A DNA stretch of 64,000 bases from DAHUYF01 sp963789275 (GTDB lineage Bacteria > Pseudomonadota > Alphaproteobacteria > ATCC43930 > CGMCC-115725), in contig CAWBKF010000009.1 of assembly GCA_963789275.1 (NCBI GenBank), forward strand, positions 62,001-126,000. Reading direction: 5' to 3'. The position numbers were made by a program, and so were the translations under genes. The notes below the pieces were generated by a model. It had not been told where the DNA came from. It saw nothing but the letters and a program-made list of their open reading frames with translations, and searched no databases. The first letter of the stretch is position 1. Each line of letters starts with the position of its first letter. This document shows positions 26,031-35,884 of the stretch, one piece after another.

Positions 26031-27302
26031 TTATGGCCGAGCGCGCGCCAGCCGATGTCGCGTCGCCAGAAGCCGCCGGGCCAGTGGATGCGGTCGATCG
26101 CGGCATAGGCCGTCGCGCGCGCCGCCGCCACATCGCGCCCCAGCGCCACCACATCGAGCACGCGGCCGCCATCGGCCAGCAGCCGCTCGCCGTCGAGCCT
26201 GGTGCCGGCATGAAAGATCCGGACCGCGGGATCGCTCGCCGCCTCGGTGAGCCCGGCGATCTCCGTGCCTTTGACGGGGTCGCCGGGATAGCCCTTGGCG
26301 GCGAGCACGACGCAGACCGCGGCCTCGTCATGCCAGCGCAGATCGAAGCCGTCGAGCACGCCGTCGCGCGCGGCCACCAGCGCCGGGAGCAGGTCGCTCA
26401 TCAGCCGCGGCAGCAGCACCTGGCATTCGGGATCGCCGAAGCGGACATTATATTCGATGAGCTTCGGCCCCTCGCGCGTCAGCATGAGCCCGGCATAGAG
26501 CACACCCTTATAGGGACGGCCTTCCGCCGCCATGCCGCGCACCGTAGGCCCGACGATGCGCTCCATCACCTCGCGCTCGATCGCCGGGGTGACGCAGGGC
26601 GCCGGCGAATAGGCCCCCATGCCGCCGGTATTGGGTCCGGTATCGCCGTCGCCGACGCGCTTGTGGTCCTGGGCGGTGGCGAGCGGCAGCGCGTGGCGGC
26701 CATCGATCAGCGCGAAGAAGCTCGCCTCCTCGCCCTCGAGGAATTCCTCCACCACCAGCTCCGCTCCGGCCGCGCCGAAGCGCCCGCCCACCATCGCCTC
26801 GTCGATCGCGGCGAGCGCCTCGGCCTCGCTCAGGGCGACGGTGACGCCCTTGCCGGCGGCGAGCCCGTCGGCCTTGACGACGATCGGCGCGCCGCGCCGC
26901 CGCACGAATTCCCGCGCCTTCTCGGCGTCGCGGAAGCGGCCGTAGGCGGCGGTCGGGATCGCATATTTGGCGCAGAGATCCTTCATGAAGCCCTTCGATC
27001 CCTCGAGCGCCGCCGCCGCCGCACTGGGGCCGAAGGCGGCGATGCCGGCCGCTTCGAGCCGGTCGACCAGGCCGGCCACCAGCGGCGCTTCCGGCCCGAC
27101 CACGACGAAATCGATGCGCTCGCGCCGCGCCAGAGCGACGATGCCGTCGCTATCGCCGGCGGCCACGGGAACGCAGACCGCTTCCTCGGCGATGCCGGGA
27201 TTGCCCGGGGCGCAGATAGAGCGCGTCGCAGAGCGGCGAGGCCGCGATCGCCCAGGCGAGCGCGTGCTCGCGCCCGCCCGAGCCGATGACGAGTACCCGC
27301 AT
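26027..27302 (-). pseudogene. purD: Phosphoribosylamine-glycine ligase PurD, one frameshift near its N-terminus
   Basis: PurD makes glycinamide ribonucleotide from phosphoribosylamine, glycine and ATP, the second step of purine synthesis. The N-terminus MRVLVIGSGGREHALAWAIA starts at 27302. The ATP-grasp body includes FVVVGPEAPLVAGLVD, GPSAAAAALEGSKGFMKDLC, VVKADGLAAGKGV, PNTGGMGAYSPAP and IEYNVRFGDPECQ. The frame breaks near 27210: ALYLRPG should run on as APGNPGIAEEAV, and one extra base shifts it. All later motifs are intact to the stop, which overlaps the rlmB start. Since purine synthesis is normally indispensable and no second copy is visible here, the break is probably a sequence error. 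Confidence 0.88.
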
Positions 27303-27358
27303 GCCGCTATCGCTCCCCGTTGGTTCCCTTGGCCCCGCGCGGTCTTGTATCATAGCCG

Positions 27359-28807
27359 ATGATGGCCGGAACCCCCCTCTCATCGCCGCCGGGCGACACG
27401 CCGCTCAAGGGCAATCTGCCGGAATACACCGTCAGCGAGCTCTCGGCGGCGCTGAAGCGCACCATCGAGCAGGGCTTCTCCTATGTCCGGGTGCGCGGCG
27501 AGATCTCGGGCTTCAAGCGCCACGGCTCCGGCCATTGCTATTTCGCCCTCAAGGATGCCGAGGCCGTGCTCGACGGCGTCTGCTGGCGCGGCACGGCGCT
27601 GCGGCTTGCGCTGAAGCCCGAGGATGGCATGGAGGTGGTGTGCACCGGCCGCCTCACGACATATCCCGGCCGCTCGAAATATCAGCTCGTGATCGAGACG
27701 ATGGAGCTGGCCGGCGTTGGCGCGCTGCTGAAGCTGCTGGAGGAGCGGCGCAAGCGGCTGGCCGCCGAAGGTCTCTTCGCCGAAGAGCGCAAGCGCCAGC
27801 TGCCCTTTCTGCCTGGAATCATCGGCATCATCACCTCGCCCACCGGCGCTGTCATCCGCGACATCCTGCACCGGCTCGGCGACCGCTTTCCGCGCCATGT
27901 GCTGCTCTGGCCGGTGGCGGTGCAGGGCGAGGGCGCCGCGGCGCAGGTGGCGGCGGCGATCACGGGCTTCAACAAGCTCGTCGCCGGCGGCGCCGTGCCG
28001 CGGCCCGACCTCCTGATCGTCGCCCGCGGCGGCGGCAGTCTCGAGGACCTGATGGCCTTCAACGAGGAGATCGTGGTTCGCGCCGCCGCCGCCTCGACCA
28101 TCCCGCTGATCTCCGCCATCGGCCACGAGACCGACACCACCCTCATCGACTATGCCAGCGACCGGCGCGCGCCGACGCCGAGCGCCGCCGCCGAGATGGC
28201 GGTGCCGGTGCGGCTCGACCTGCTGGCGGAGCTCGACGGCAAGGCGGTGCGGCTTTCCGGCAGCCTGTCGCGGCTGCTGGCCGAGCGGCGCGCGCGCATC
28301 GAGGGTCTCGCGCGCGGCCTGCCCGATCCCCGCAGCCTCCTCGACACCGCGCGCCAGCGCCTCGACGACCGCGCCGAGCGGCTGCAGGCGGGATTCCGCG
28401 CGCTGCTCGGCCTCCGGCGCCATCGCCTCGACACCGCCGGCGAGCGGCTGAGCGGCGCGGCGCTGGCCGCGCTGCTCTCGCGCGCGCGCGCGCGCCTCGA
28501 GGATGCGCTGCCGCGGCTGCGCCACGCCATGGCGCGCTATCTCGCGCATGAGCATCATCGCCTCGACAGCGTCGGCGGCCGGCTCGAGACCTATGGCCAG
28601 ACGCTGCGCGATACGCTGGCGCGCGGCTTCGCCATCATCCGCGACGCCGCCGGCACGGTTGTCGACAGCGCCCAGGCGCTTGGCTCCGGCGATGCCGTCA
28701 CCATCGAGCTCCATGACGGCAAGCTTGCCGCCACCATCGACGGCAGCGGCAAGCGCCCCGCGCCGAAAGCGAAGAAGCCCGCCGCCGATCAGGGCTCGCT
28801 GCTGTGA
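27359..28807 (+). CDS. xseA: Exodeoxyribonuclease VII large subunit
   Basis: XseA is the catalytic subunit of exonuclease VII, which degrades single-stranded DNA from both ends into oligonucleotides. The 482-residue protein has the N-terminal OB fold (YTVSELSAALKRTIEQGFSY and VRGEISGFKRHGSGHCYFAL). The catalytic core includes GIIGIITSPTGAVIRDIL and ARGGGSLEDLMAFNEE (about 223-238), then AIGHETDTTLIDYASDRRAPTPSAAAEM. A long arginine-rich coiled coil (about 300-430) binds multiple XseB subunits. The xseB partner is not in the window. It is divergent from purD with a 56-base gap. Its stop overlaps the next gene (GTGA). Confidence 0.94.
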   Translation: MMAGTPLSSPPGDTPLKGNLPEYTVSELSAALKRTIEQGFSYVRVRGEISGFKRHGSGHCYFALKDAEAVLDGVCWRGTALRLALKPEDGMEVVCTGRLTTYPGRSKYQLVIETMELAGVGALLKLLEERRKRLAAEGLFAEERKRQLPFLPGIIGIITSPTGAVIRDILHRLGDRFPRHVLLWPVAVQGEGAAAQVAAAITGFNKLVAGGAVPRPDLLIVARGGGSLEDLMAFNEEIVVRAAAASTIPLISAIGHETDTTLIDYASDRRAPTPSAAAEMAVPVRLDLLAELDGKAVRLSGSLSRLLAERRARIEGLARGLPDPRSLLDTARQRLDDRAERLQAGFRALLGLRRHRLDTAGERLSGAALAALLSRARARLEDALPRLRHAMARYLAHEHHRLDSVGGRLETYGQTLRDTLARGFAIIRDAAGTVVDSAQALGSGDAVTIELHDGKLAATIDGSGKRPAPKAKKPAADQGSLL

Positions 28808-29673
28808 GGTGCTGCAAAGCAGCCCGTGCGATCCCCTTGCCGCGCTGGATCGCCCTCATCGGCCTCGTCCTGGCGCTGGTCCTCGCCTATCCCTGCCTTG
28901 CCGGCACGCTCACCCTCGACGGCGCCGTCGAGCAAGGCGGGCTGGTCCGTGGCAAGACCGATCCCGACGCCAAGGTGACACTCGACGGCCGTGCCGTGCG
29001 GGTGGCGCCCGATGGCGGCTTCATCTTCGGCTTCGGCCGCGACGCGCCGGCCGTGGCCGCGCTCGACATCACCTTCGCCGATGGCAGCACGGCGCATCGC
29101 GATCTCGCCGTGAACCAGCGCCGCTATGACGTCCAGCGCATCGACGGCCTGCCGCAGCAGCAGGTCACCCCCGATCCCGTTGTGATGGAGCGCATCAAGC
29201 GCGAGGCGCTGGTGATCAGCAAGGCGCGCGCCGTCGACAGCGATCTCGGCTTTTTCGAAGAGCCTTTCGTCTGGCCGGCGCTGGGGCCGATCTCCGGCGT
29301 CTATGGCAGCCAGCGCATCCTCAACGGCGAGCCGCGCGCGCCGCATATGGGCCTCGACATTGCCGCACCACGCGGCTCGCCGGTTCTCGCCGCCGCCGCC
29401 GGCACGGTGAGCCTCGCCGAGCGCGATCTCTTCTTCACCGGCGGCACCGTCATCATCGATCACGGCTACGGCCTTGCCACTACCTACCAGCACATGGACC
29501 GGGTGGATGTGGTCGTCGGCCAGCATGTCGATGCGGGCGCGCCCATCGGCGTGGTCGGTGCCACCGGCCGCGTCACCGGCCCGCATCTCCATTGGGCGCT
29601 CAACTGGTACGAGGTGCGCCTCGACCCCGCGCTCGTCATGGGCCCGATGCCGGACGAGCCGCAGCCACGCTGA
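28804..29673 (+). CDS. M23-family metallopeptidase (LytM-type), periplasmic
   Basis: The 289-residue exported protein has a hydrophobic N-terminal segment (residues 14-33, signal peptide or anchor). A beta-rich prodomain follows (about 34-150, with GRAVRVAPDGGFIFGFGRDA and NQRRYDVQRIDGLPQQ). The C-terminal M23 domain has zinc ligands H181 and D185 in PHMGLDIAAPRG, TTYQHMDRV, and the second pair in GPHLHW (H261, H263). All four zinc and catalytic histidines are present, so it should cleave peptidoglycan cross-links. The GTG start at 28804 overlaps the xseA stop. The same xseA-M23 pairing is seen in other alphaproteobacteria. Confidence 0.9.
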   Translation: MRCCKAARAIPLPRWIALIGLVLALVLAYPCLAGTLTLDGAVEQGGLVRGKTDPDAKVTLDGRAVRVAPDGGFIFGFGRDAPAVAALDITFADGSTAHRDLAVNQRRYDVQRIDGLPQQQVTPDPVVMERIKREALVISKARAVDSDLGFFEEPFVWPALGPISGVYGSQRILNGEPRAPHMGLDIAAPRGSPVLAAAAGTVSLAERDLFFTGGTVIIDHGYGLATTYQHMDRVDVVVGQHVDAGAPIGVVGATGRVTGPHLHWALNWYEVRLDPALVMGPMPDEPQPR

Positions 29674-29990
29674 AGACGCTCCGGCCGCTCATCGGGGATC
29701 GCGCTATTCATACGATAGTATGTCATCGGAAAAGCACGGCATAGTAAGCGTGCGGTTAGAGATATCTCGTATTAATTTCAAATCTTGTTAGCTTTTCACC
29801 TTTAGATTTTGCCCTGCAGGAAGTCGAAACGCGTCCTTGAGAGGCGCGCCAACAGCCGCGCCATCGCTGCCGGTGCTTCGGTCTTAAATGCTGGGGTTTT
29901 GCATCTCATGATGGTCAATGCCTCCCGACGCGTTCATGCCAGTCGTCGCGTCGCCGCCGCTCCTTTGATCCCAGCGCGGGCGGCCGCGCC
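29674..29990. other. AT-richer intergenic region before the chemotaxis operon
   Basis: These 317 bases hold no gene I can support. The stretch from about 29700 to 29815 is clearly richer in A/T than its surroundings (GATATCTCGTATTAATTTCA and ATCTTGTTAGCTTTTCACCT), as expected of a promoter region. I found no convincing sigma-28 or sigma-54 consensus and no TTAA-N7-TTAA CtrA box. The chemotaxis genes downstream must be driven from here. Confidence 0.5.
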
Positions 29991-30404
29991 ATGACCATCG
30001 ACCTCCACGGCCATGAGGACCCTCTGGCCGTGAGCGGCGATCGCCCCCGGGACCGGCGACGCTCCGCGACGGCAGGGACCACACAGACAGGGCGATTGGC
30101 TCTTTCGGAGTCGGTGACGATCCGCAACATCGAGGCCGTCCGCGAGGAACTGCTGGCGATGATGCAGCAACAGCCGGCGGTGGAAGTCGACTGTGCAGCT
30201 TTGGCCGAAGGCGATCTGAGCCTGATCCAGCTGCTGTTGGCGGCGCGCAAGAGCGCCGGGAATTCGGGGGGAACCATTGTGCTTGCTCAGCCGGCTGCCG
30301 ACGTCCTGCGCGACCTCCTCACGCGCGGCGGACTCCTTGCCGCTTCCGGCGGCCCGCCCAGGGAAGCGGATGCGTTCTGGCTCCAAGGAGTGCGCGCGAC
30401 ATGA
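29991..30404 (+). CDS. STAS-domain protein at the head of the chemotaxis operon
   Basis: The 137-residue protein has a poorly ordered N-terminus (about 1-35) followed by a STAS fold: GRLALSESVTIRNIEAVREE, PAVEVDCAALAEGDLSLIQLL, AARKSAGNSGGTIVLAQPA and a last helix DVLRDLLTRGG. Residues DLSLIQLLLAARK occupy the place where anti-sigma antagonists carry the phosphorylated D(S/T)SG; the serine in EGDLS could serve, but the exact motif is absent. Such proteins open several alphaproteobacterial che operons. The stop overlaps the cheY start (ATGA). An internal start is possible because the first 35 residues look unconserved. Confidence 0.75.
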   Translation: MTIDLHGHEDPLAVSGDRPRDRRRSATAGTTQTGRLALSESVTIRNIEAVREELLAMMQQQPAVEVDCAALAEGDLSLIQLLLAARKSAGNSGGTIVLAQPAADVLRDLLTRGGLLAASGGPPREADAFWLQGVRAT

Positions 30405-30766
30405 GCAAGACCGTGCTTACCGTCGATGATTCCGCCAGCATGCGGCAAATGGTGAGGCTGACGCTGTCGGGCGCCGGATTCCAGGTCATCGAGGCCAGCG
30501 ACGGGGCCGACGGCCTCAGCAAGGCCCGCGCAGGCGCGATGGACATGGTGGTGACCGACCTCAACATGCCGGTGATGAACGGGCTTGAGCTCATCCGCGA
30601 GCTGCGCAAGCTGCCCGCCTATAAGGGCGTGCCGATCATCTTTCTCACTACCGAATCCGACCCCGCGATGAAGCAGGAGGCCAAGGCCGCCGGCGCCACC
30701 GGCTGGATCACCAAGCCCTTCCAGCAGGAGCAGCTGGTCTCGGTCGTGAAGAAGGTCCTCGGCTGA
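30401..30766 (+). CDS. cheY: Chemotaxis response regulator CheY
   Basis: The 121-residue single receiver domain receives phosphate from CheA and binds the flagellar switch. It shows the acidic pair D9/D10 (TVDDSAS), the phosphorylation site D53 (VTDLNMPVMNG), T83 or T84 in IFLTTESDP and K105 in WITKPFQQE. There is no output domain. It overlaps the STAS gene at its start and cheA at its stop (TGATG). The cluster has this one intact CheY, and cheZ (50.7 kb) could be its phosphatase. It is free of the frameshifts that affect the next genes. Confidence 0.93.
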   Translation: MSKTVLTVDDSASMRQMVRLTLSGAGFQVIEASDGADGLSKARAGAMDMVVTDLNMPVMNGLELIRELRKLPAYKGVPIIFLTTESDPAMKQEAKAAGATGWITKPFQQEQLVSVVKKVLG

Positions 30767-32816
30767 TGACCGCGCCCGATCCCACCGAGACCTTCCGTCA
30801 GGAAGCCCAGGAACTGCTCGAGAGCCTCGAGCAGCTCCTGCTCGACCTCGAACGCTCCCCGGGCGACACCGATCTCATCGACGGCGCGTTTCGCGCGCTC
30901 CACACCATCAAGGGCTCGGGCGCGATGTTCGGCTTCGACGCCGTCGCTGCCTTCACGCATCACGTCGAGACCGCCTTCGACCTCGTGCGCAAGGGCAAGG
31001 TCGCGTCGAGCCGCGAGCTGATCGCCGTGGCGCTTGCCGCCAAGGACCAGATGCGGATCCTGATCGAGCGGCCCGGTGCCGCGGCAAAGCCCATCGGCGA
31101 CGCGATCCTGCGCGACTTGCAAAAGATCGTCGAGGCGCCGGCGGCCGCTGCCGCAGCCGCCGCGGGCGGCACCGCGACCTGGCGCATACGCTTCCGCCTG
31201 CCGCAGAACGTCATGGCGATGGGGACCAATCCCCTGCTGCTTCTCGACGAGCTGCGCGGGCTCGGCGCCGCCACTGTGACCGCGCATACCGCGGAGATCC
31301 CGCCGCTCGTGGAGATCGATCCGACCGCCTGCCACATCGGTTGGGACGTCGTGCTGTCGACGGAGCACCCCCGCTCGGCGATCGAGGATGTGTTCCTCTT
31401 CGTCCTCGACGACATGGAGCTCAAAATCGAACCGGTCCAGGGCGACGGCGCGTCCAAGCGCCTGGGCGAAATCCTGGTCGAGCGCGGCGACGTCAAAACC
31501 GAGGCCGTCGAAGCGCTCTGGCGCAGCAGGAGCCGCTCGGCAAGCTGCTGGTCAAGGCCGGCGAGATCTCGAACGACAAGCTCGCCGCAGCCCTGGCGGA
31601 GCAGCAGCATCTCAGCGCCGAAGCGCGCGCGACCAAGAGCGCGGAGACCATCCGCGTGCCCGCCGAGCGGCTCGACGAACTCATGGACCGGGTCGGCGAA
31701 CTGGTCATCGCGCAGTCCCGCCTGAAGCAGATCGCGGCCGCAAGCGACGATCCGCACGTGAAGTCCGTCGCCGAGGAAATCGAGCGGCTCGCCTCGGAGC
31801 TGCGCGACACCACGATGGGCATCCGCATGCTGCCGATCGGCTCGCTGTTCGGCCGGTTCCGCCGGCTGGTCCACGATCTCGCCCGCGATCTCGGCAAGGA
31901 GATCGAGCTTCACCACCTCCGGCGAGGAGACCGAACTCGACAAGACCGTCGATCGAGCGGCTCAACGATCCGCTCGTCCACCTCATCCGCAATGCCGTCG
32001 ACCACGGCCTCGAGAACCGCTGCGGCCGCAGCGCCGCCGGCAAGCCGGCACAGGGCCGCATCGCGCTCGTCGGCGCGCCATTCCGGCGCGGAAGTGCTGA
32101 TCTCGATCGTCGACGACGGGCGCGGCCTCGACCGCGCGCGCATCCAGGCGCAGGCCGAAGAGCACGGCCTGCTCGCCGCCCGGCGCCAAGCTCCCCGACA
32201 GCGAGCTTTTCGAAGTGCTGTCTTCCAGCCCGGCTTCTCGACCGCGGCGAGGTCACCAACCTCTCCGGCCGCGGCGTCGGCATGGATGTGGTCAAGCGCA
32301 CCATCGAAGCGCTGCGCGGCACCATCGATGTCGCGAGCAATCCGGCCACGGCACCGAGCTCACGCTGCGCCTGCCGCTGACCCTCGCCATCATCGACGGC
32401 CTCCTGGTTCGCGTCGGCAACGGCCGCTACGTCATCCCGCTGGCCGCGGTCGAGGAATGCGTCGAGTTGAGCGCTGAAGAGGATGCGCGTTCCAGAGGCC
32501 GCAGCTTCCTCAACATCCGCGACGACCTGGTGCCGTTCCTTCGGCTCAGGGAATTGTTCAGTGTATCGACGCCGCCCGACCAGTATCAGAAAGTGGTGAT
32601 CGTGTCCGCAGGCGAACTCGCGTGGGGCTCGTGGTCGATCAGGTGATCGGCGATCACCAGACGGTCATCAAGTCGTTGTCGAAGCTCCATGCGGATATCG
32701 AGACCTTCTCCGGCGCGACGATCCTCGGCGACGGCACCGTGGCGCTCATCCTCGACGTCGCGCATCTCGTCGAGTTCGGCCAGGCGCATGAGGATCGGCT
32801 CAAGGCCGCCGGTTAG
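30766..32816 (+). pseudogene. cheA: Chemotaxis histidine kinase CheA, several frameshifts
   Basis: The intact reading would be a CheA kinase of about 680 residues. Its parts are the HPt domain with H46 (LHTIKGSGAMFGF), a linker, a P3 dimerisation domain (RVPAERLDELMDRVGELVIAQ), the ATPase (LNDPLVHLIRNAVDHGLE, ISIVDDGRGLD, SGRGVGMDVVKRTIEALRG) and a C-terminal CheW-like domain (LTLAIIDGLLVRVGNGRYVIPL, then DQVIGDHQTVIKSL). The frame shifts near 31520, 31912, 31953, 32070, 32175, 32218, 32247, 32347 and 32615. Each is fixed by adding or removing one or two bases, and coding sequence between shifts is conserved and free of missense damage. That pattern looks like sequence errors rather than decay. 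CheY and CheW beside it are intact. Confidence 0.85.
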
Positions 32817-32831
32817 GGAAGGAACTCGATC

Positions 32832-33341
32832 ATGGCCAAATGGAACGGCGACCGGCTGCTCGAGATCGTGACCCTCGGTCTGGAGAGCGAGATCTTCGCT
32901 CTCGAGGCGACCCATGTGCGCGAGATCCTCGATATCGTGCCGATCACTTTGGTGCCGAACAGCCGGCCTTTCGTCAACGGCCTGATCAATGTCCGTGGCA
33001 AGGTCGTGCCGCTGGCGGATCTCCGGATCAAGTTCGGCATGGAGCAGAAGCCACCCTCGATCGATAGCCGCATCGTCGTCATCGAGATCGAACTCGACGG
33101 CGATCCCGTAACCATCGGTATCCTTGCCGACAAGGTTTACGAGGTGACCGAGATCGCCGCGGCTTCGTTGGAGGAGACGCCCAGGATCGGCATGCGGTGG
33201 CGCCCGGAATTCATCCGCTGCATCGGAAAACGGGGAACCGACTTCATCGTCGTTCTCGACATCGAACGGGTCTTCTCGGATGCGCCGCAACATGACGCGA
33301 CCGCCGCCGGCGAACCGAAGACGCAACGCAGCGCCGCCTAG
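32832..33341 (+). CDS. cheW: Chemotaxis coupling protein CheW (first copy)
   Basis: CheW joins CheA to the receptors. The 169-residue protein has the two beta barrels of the family: LLEIVTLGLESEIFALEATHVREI and LVPNSRPFVNGLINVRGKVVPLADLR, followed by IVVIEIELDGDPVTIGILADKVYEV and GTDFIVVLDIERVF. FVNGLINVRGKVVPLADLR is the standard CheW signature. GGGAAGGAA lies just before the ATG at 32832. It is intact although it stands between the frameshifted cheA and mcp genes. A second cheW follows the mcp gene, and the two have clearly diverged, so they may serve different receptor sets. Confidence 0.93.
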   Translation: MAKWNGDRLLEIVTLGLESEIFALEATHVREILDIVPITLVPNSRPFVNGLINVRGKVVPLADLRIKFGMEQKPPSIDSRIVVIEIELDGDPVTIGILADKVYEVTEIAAASLEETPRIGMRWRPEFIRCIGKRGTDFIVVLDIERVFSDAPQHDATAAGEPKTQRSAA

Positions 33342-33379
33342 TCTGGCGGCGACAACACTTTCCGCAGGAGACCCTGATT

Positions 33380-35105
33380 ATGCGCGTCACCATCAAGACC
33401 AAGCTCGGCCTCACCTTCGGTTTGGTTATTCTTCTCGCGTCAGTGATGGCGTGGCTCGGCATCAGCAGCCTCGGCTCGTTGAACACCGCGCTGGACAATC
33501 TGGTACAAGGGCCGGTAGAGCGCCAGCGGATCGCCCTGGAGACCAACAGCTCCCTGCTCGCGATGGTGCGGGCGGAGAAGAATATGGCTCTAGCAGAGAG
33601 CAAGGAAGAGATCGAGCGCAGCGACGCGGAAATCGCCGGCCTTCGTCAGACGTTCCTGACCCAGCTGGACAAAGCTGACACGATTGCTACCACGGAGGGT
33701 CGTCCGAAATGGGCGGCATTGCGGGTAGATTGGCAGGCGCGACAAGCAATCCAGGATAAAATGCGGGAAGCCGCGAAAAGCGGCACGATCCAAGAGGTGA
33801 AAAATCTGTCGACCGGCCAGGCGCGACAGCTGCTCGATGTGGTGCAGAAGCAGCTTGGCGAGATCATCGAGCTCAATAGTAAGTTCATGACGCAAGCCCA
33901 GCTTGACGCCAGCGTCCAATACGACCGCGCGCGGACGCTGCTCCTTGCCGCCATCGCAGCCTCGCTGCTGATCGCAATCGGTGCCGGCATCTGGATCTCG
34001 CTCAGCATCAGCCGTGGCCTCGGAAGGGCGGGTGCCCTCGCCCAGGCGGTCGCCGGCGGCGATCTTACCCAGACGGTCGACACGGCGAGCAATGACGAGA
34101 TCGGCGATCTCGTCGGCCACATCAACACGATGGTTCAGCGTTTGCGCTCGGTCGTCGGGGAAGCGATGGCAGCGTCGGACAACGTCTCGTCCGGCAGCCA
34201 GGAGCTGTCGTCGAGCGCCGAGCAATGTCGCAGGGCGCCACCGAGCAGGCGTCCTCGACCGAGGAAGCCTCCGCCTCGATGGAGGAGATGGCCGCCAACA
34301 TCAAGCAGAACGCCGACAACGCCAGCCAGACCGAGAAGATCGCCCGCCAGTCGGCGCCGGACGCGGAGACGAGCGGCGAGGCGGTCGGCCGCGCGGTCGA
34401 GGCGATGCAGACCATCGCCGAGAAGAATCACCATCGTGCAGGAGATCGCCCGCCAGACCGACCTGCTGGCGCTGAACGCCGCGGTCGAGGCGGCGCGCGC
34501 CGGCGAGCATGGCAGGGGCTTCGCGGTGGTGGCCTCCGAGGTGCGCAAACTGGCCGAGCGCAGCCAGACGGCCGCGGCCGAGATCGGCACCTTGTCGGCG
34601 CAGACGGTGAAGGCGGCGCAGGAGGCCGGCGAGATGCTGGCCAAGCTGGTGCCCGACATCAAGAAGACGGCGGAACTGGTGGACGAGATCAGCGCCGCCT
34701 GCCGCGAGCAGGATATCGGCGCCGACCAGATCAACCAGGCGATCCAGCAGCTCGACAAGGTGACCCAGCAGAATGCCAGCGCCTCCGAGCAGATGTCGGC
34801 GACCTCGGAGGAGCTGGCGGCCAGGCCGAGCAACTGCAGGCGGCGATCGCCTACTTCCGCATCGACGAGCAGGGTGCCGCGGTCAAGGTCGCCGGTGCCC
34901 GTCCCGCAGCGCCGCACCGCGCCGTCCAGGCACCCCGCCCGGCCGCCGCCAAATCGGCCGGGTCCAAGCGGTCAGGGCTGGTCGGGCACGGCGGCAAGCC
35001 GGCCGCGAAGGCGGCGGCAGCCAAGTCGGGCAACGGCTTCTCGCTCGATCTTACCGGCGGCGCCAACGGCGCCGATGCCGCGACGCCGAATTCGAGCGGA
35101 ACTGA
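33380..35105 (+). pseudogene. Methyl-accepting chemotaxis protein, several frameshifts
   Basis: Reconstructed, this is a membrane receptor of about 570 residues. It has a first membrane helix (about 9-30), a periplasmic four-helix bundle (about 31-185, TarH-like), a second membrane helix (about 190-212), a HAMP domain (GRAGALAQAVAGGDLTQTV, then DEIGDLVGHINTMVQRLR) and the cytoplasmic signalling domain. The tip is EIARQTDLLALNAAVEAARA, then GRGFAVVASEVRKLAERS. The frame shifts near 34225, 34430, 34825 and 35075, and the last exits to DAEFERN at the stop. The unbroken first 275 residues and the conserved tip argue for sequence errors. The ligand domain has no recognisable ligand signature. Confidence 0.85.
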
Positions 35106-35108
35106 GCC

Positions 35109-35732
35109 ATGGAGAGCGGCACAGGCGCTGGGAACAACGCTCAGTTCGTTACCCTCGGCATCGATCGCGAGGTCTTCGCGGTGCCGGTCGATACCGTGTT
35201 GGAAATTCTCGACATGCGGCTGATGTTCCGCGTGCCCGATGCGCCGCCGTATCTGATCGGTCTGATCGATGTGCGCGGCCGCGGCGTGCCGGTGATCGAT
35301 CTGCGGGTCAAACTCGGCCTGCCCGCCACCGAGGCGACCGAGACCACCCGCATCCTGGTGCTGGAAGTGCCGATAACCGGCCGGCGCCTGGTGCTCGGCC
35401 TGGTCGCGGACCGGGTATTCGAGGTCGCCGCGCTCGACGAGCGGCAGATCGAGCCGCCGCCGGATATCGGCATCCGCTGGCACTCCGAATACATCCGCGG
35501 CGTCGGCCGCCGCGGCGACGACTTCGTCATCATCCTCGATCTGGCCCGGCTGTTCTCGAGCGAAGAGGCGGCCTTGTTGCCGCTAAGGCACACGAGCAGT
35601 CTGAACCCTCGGCCAGGGCGGCAATCCCGGAGCACGCCGCGGTCTGATCATCAAAGCGTGGCGTTTCGCACGAGGAGCACCTGTCATGCGCGTTGTGATG
35701 AAGCAGAGGCTGGTCAAACACTACCAGGATGA
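35109..35732 (+). CDS. cheW: Chemotaxis coupling protein CheW (second copy)
   Basis: The protein has the CheW fold from QFVTLGIDREVFAVPVDTVL through APPYLIGLIDVRGRGVPVIDLR to DDFVIILDLARLFSSEEAAL (about 155 residues). It begins three bases after the mcp stop. Past residue 157 the reading LRHTSSLNPRPG does not look like CheW. Shifting one base near 35580 gives AAKAHEQSEPSARAAIPEH with a TGA at 35647, which looks more natural. The true end is therefore probably 35647. This is the fourth gene of the cluster with a doubtful frame. The divergence from the first CheW suggests a separate coupling role. Confidence 0.85.
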   Translation: MESGTGAGNNAQFVTLGIDREVFAVPVDTVLEILDMRLMFRVPDAPPYLIGLIDVRGRGVPVIDLRVKLGLPATEATETTRILVLEVPITGRRLVLGLVADRVFEVAALDERQIEPPPDIGIRWHSEYIRGVGRRGDDFVIILDLARLFSSEEAALLPLRHTSSLNPRPGRQSRSTPRSDHQSVAFRTRSTCHARCDEAEAGQTLPG

Positions 35733-35884
35733 GATCGCCGACGGCACCGACAGCCTGAACGACGCGAAGCTGATCTCGGAGGGAGCCGGCGAGCACCGCG
35801 GGCGCGCCGGACCGGCTCGCGCGGACAGCGCGCTTTTGTGGCCTGATGGCGACATCGCAGCCGACCCGGCAGCCGACCGGAGCC

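Noticed and set aside
29674..29990. Sigma-54 or sigma-28 promoter before the chemotaxis operon
   Set aside because: I looked for TGGC-N8-TTGC and TAAA-N15-GCCGATAA patterns and found no convincing match.
35686..35884. Short protein between the second cheW and cheR
   Set aside because: MRVVMKQRLVKHYQDEIADG has a plausible start, but the sequence soon becomes Arg/Ala-rich and runs into the cheR frames. With frameshifts all around, it cannot be supported as a gene.
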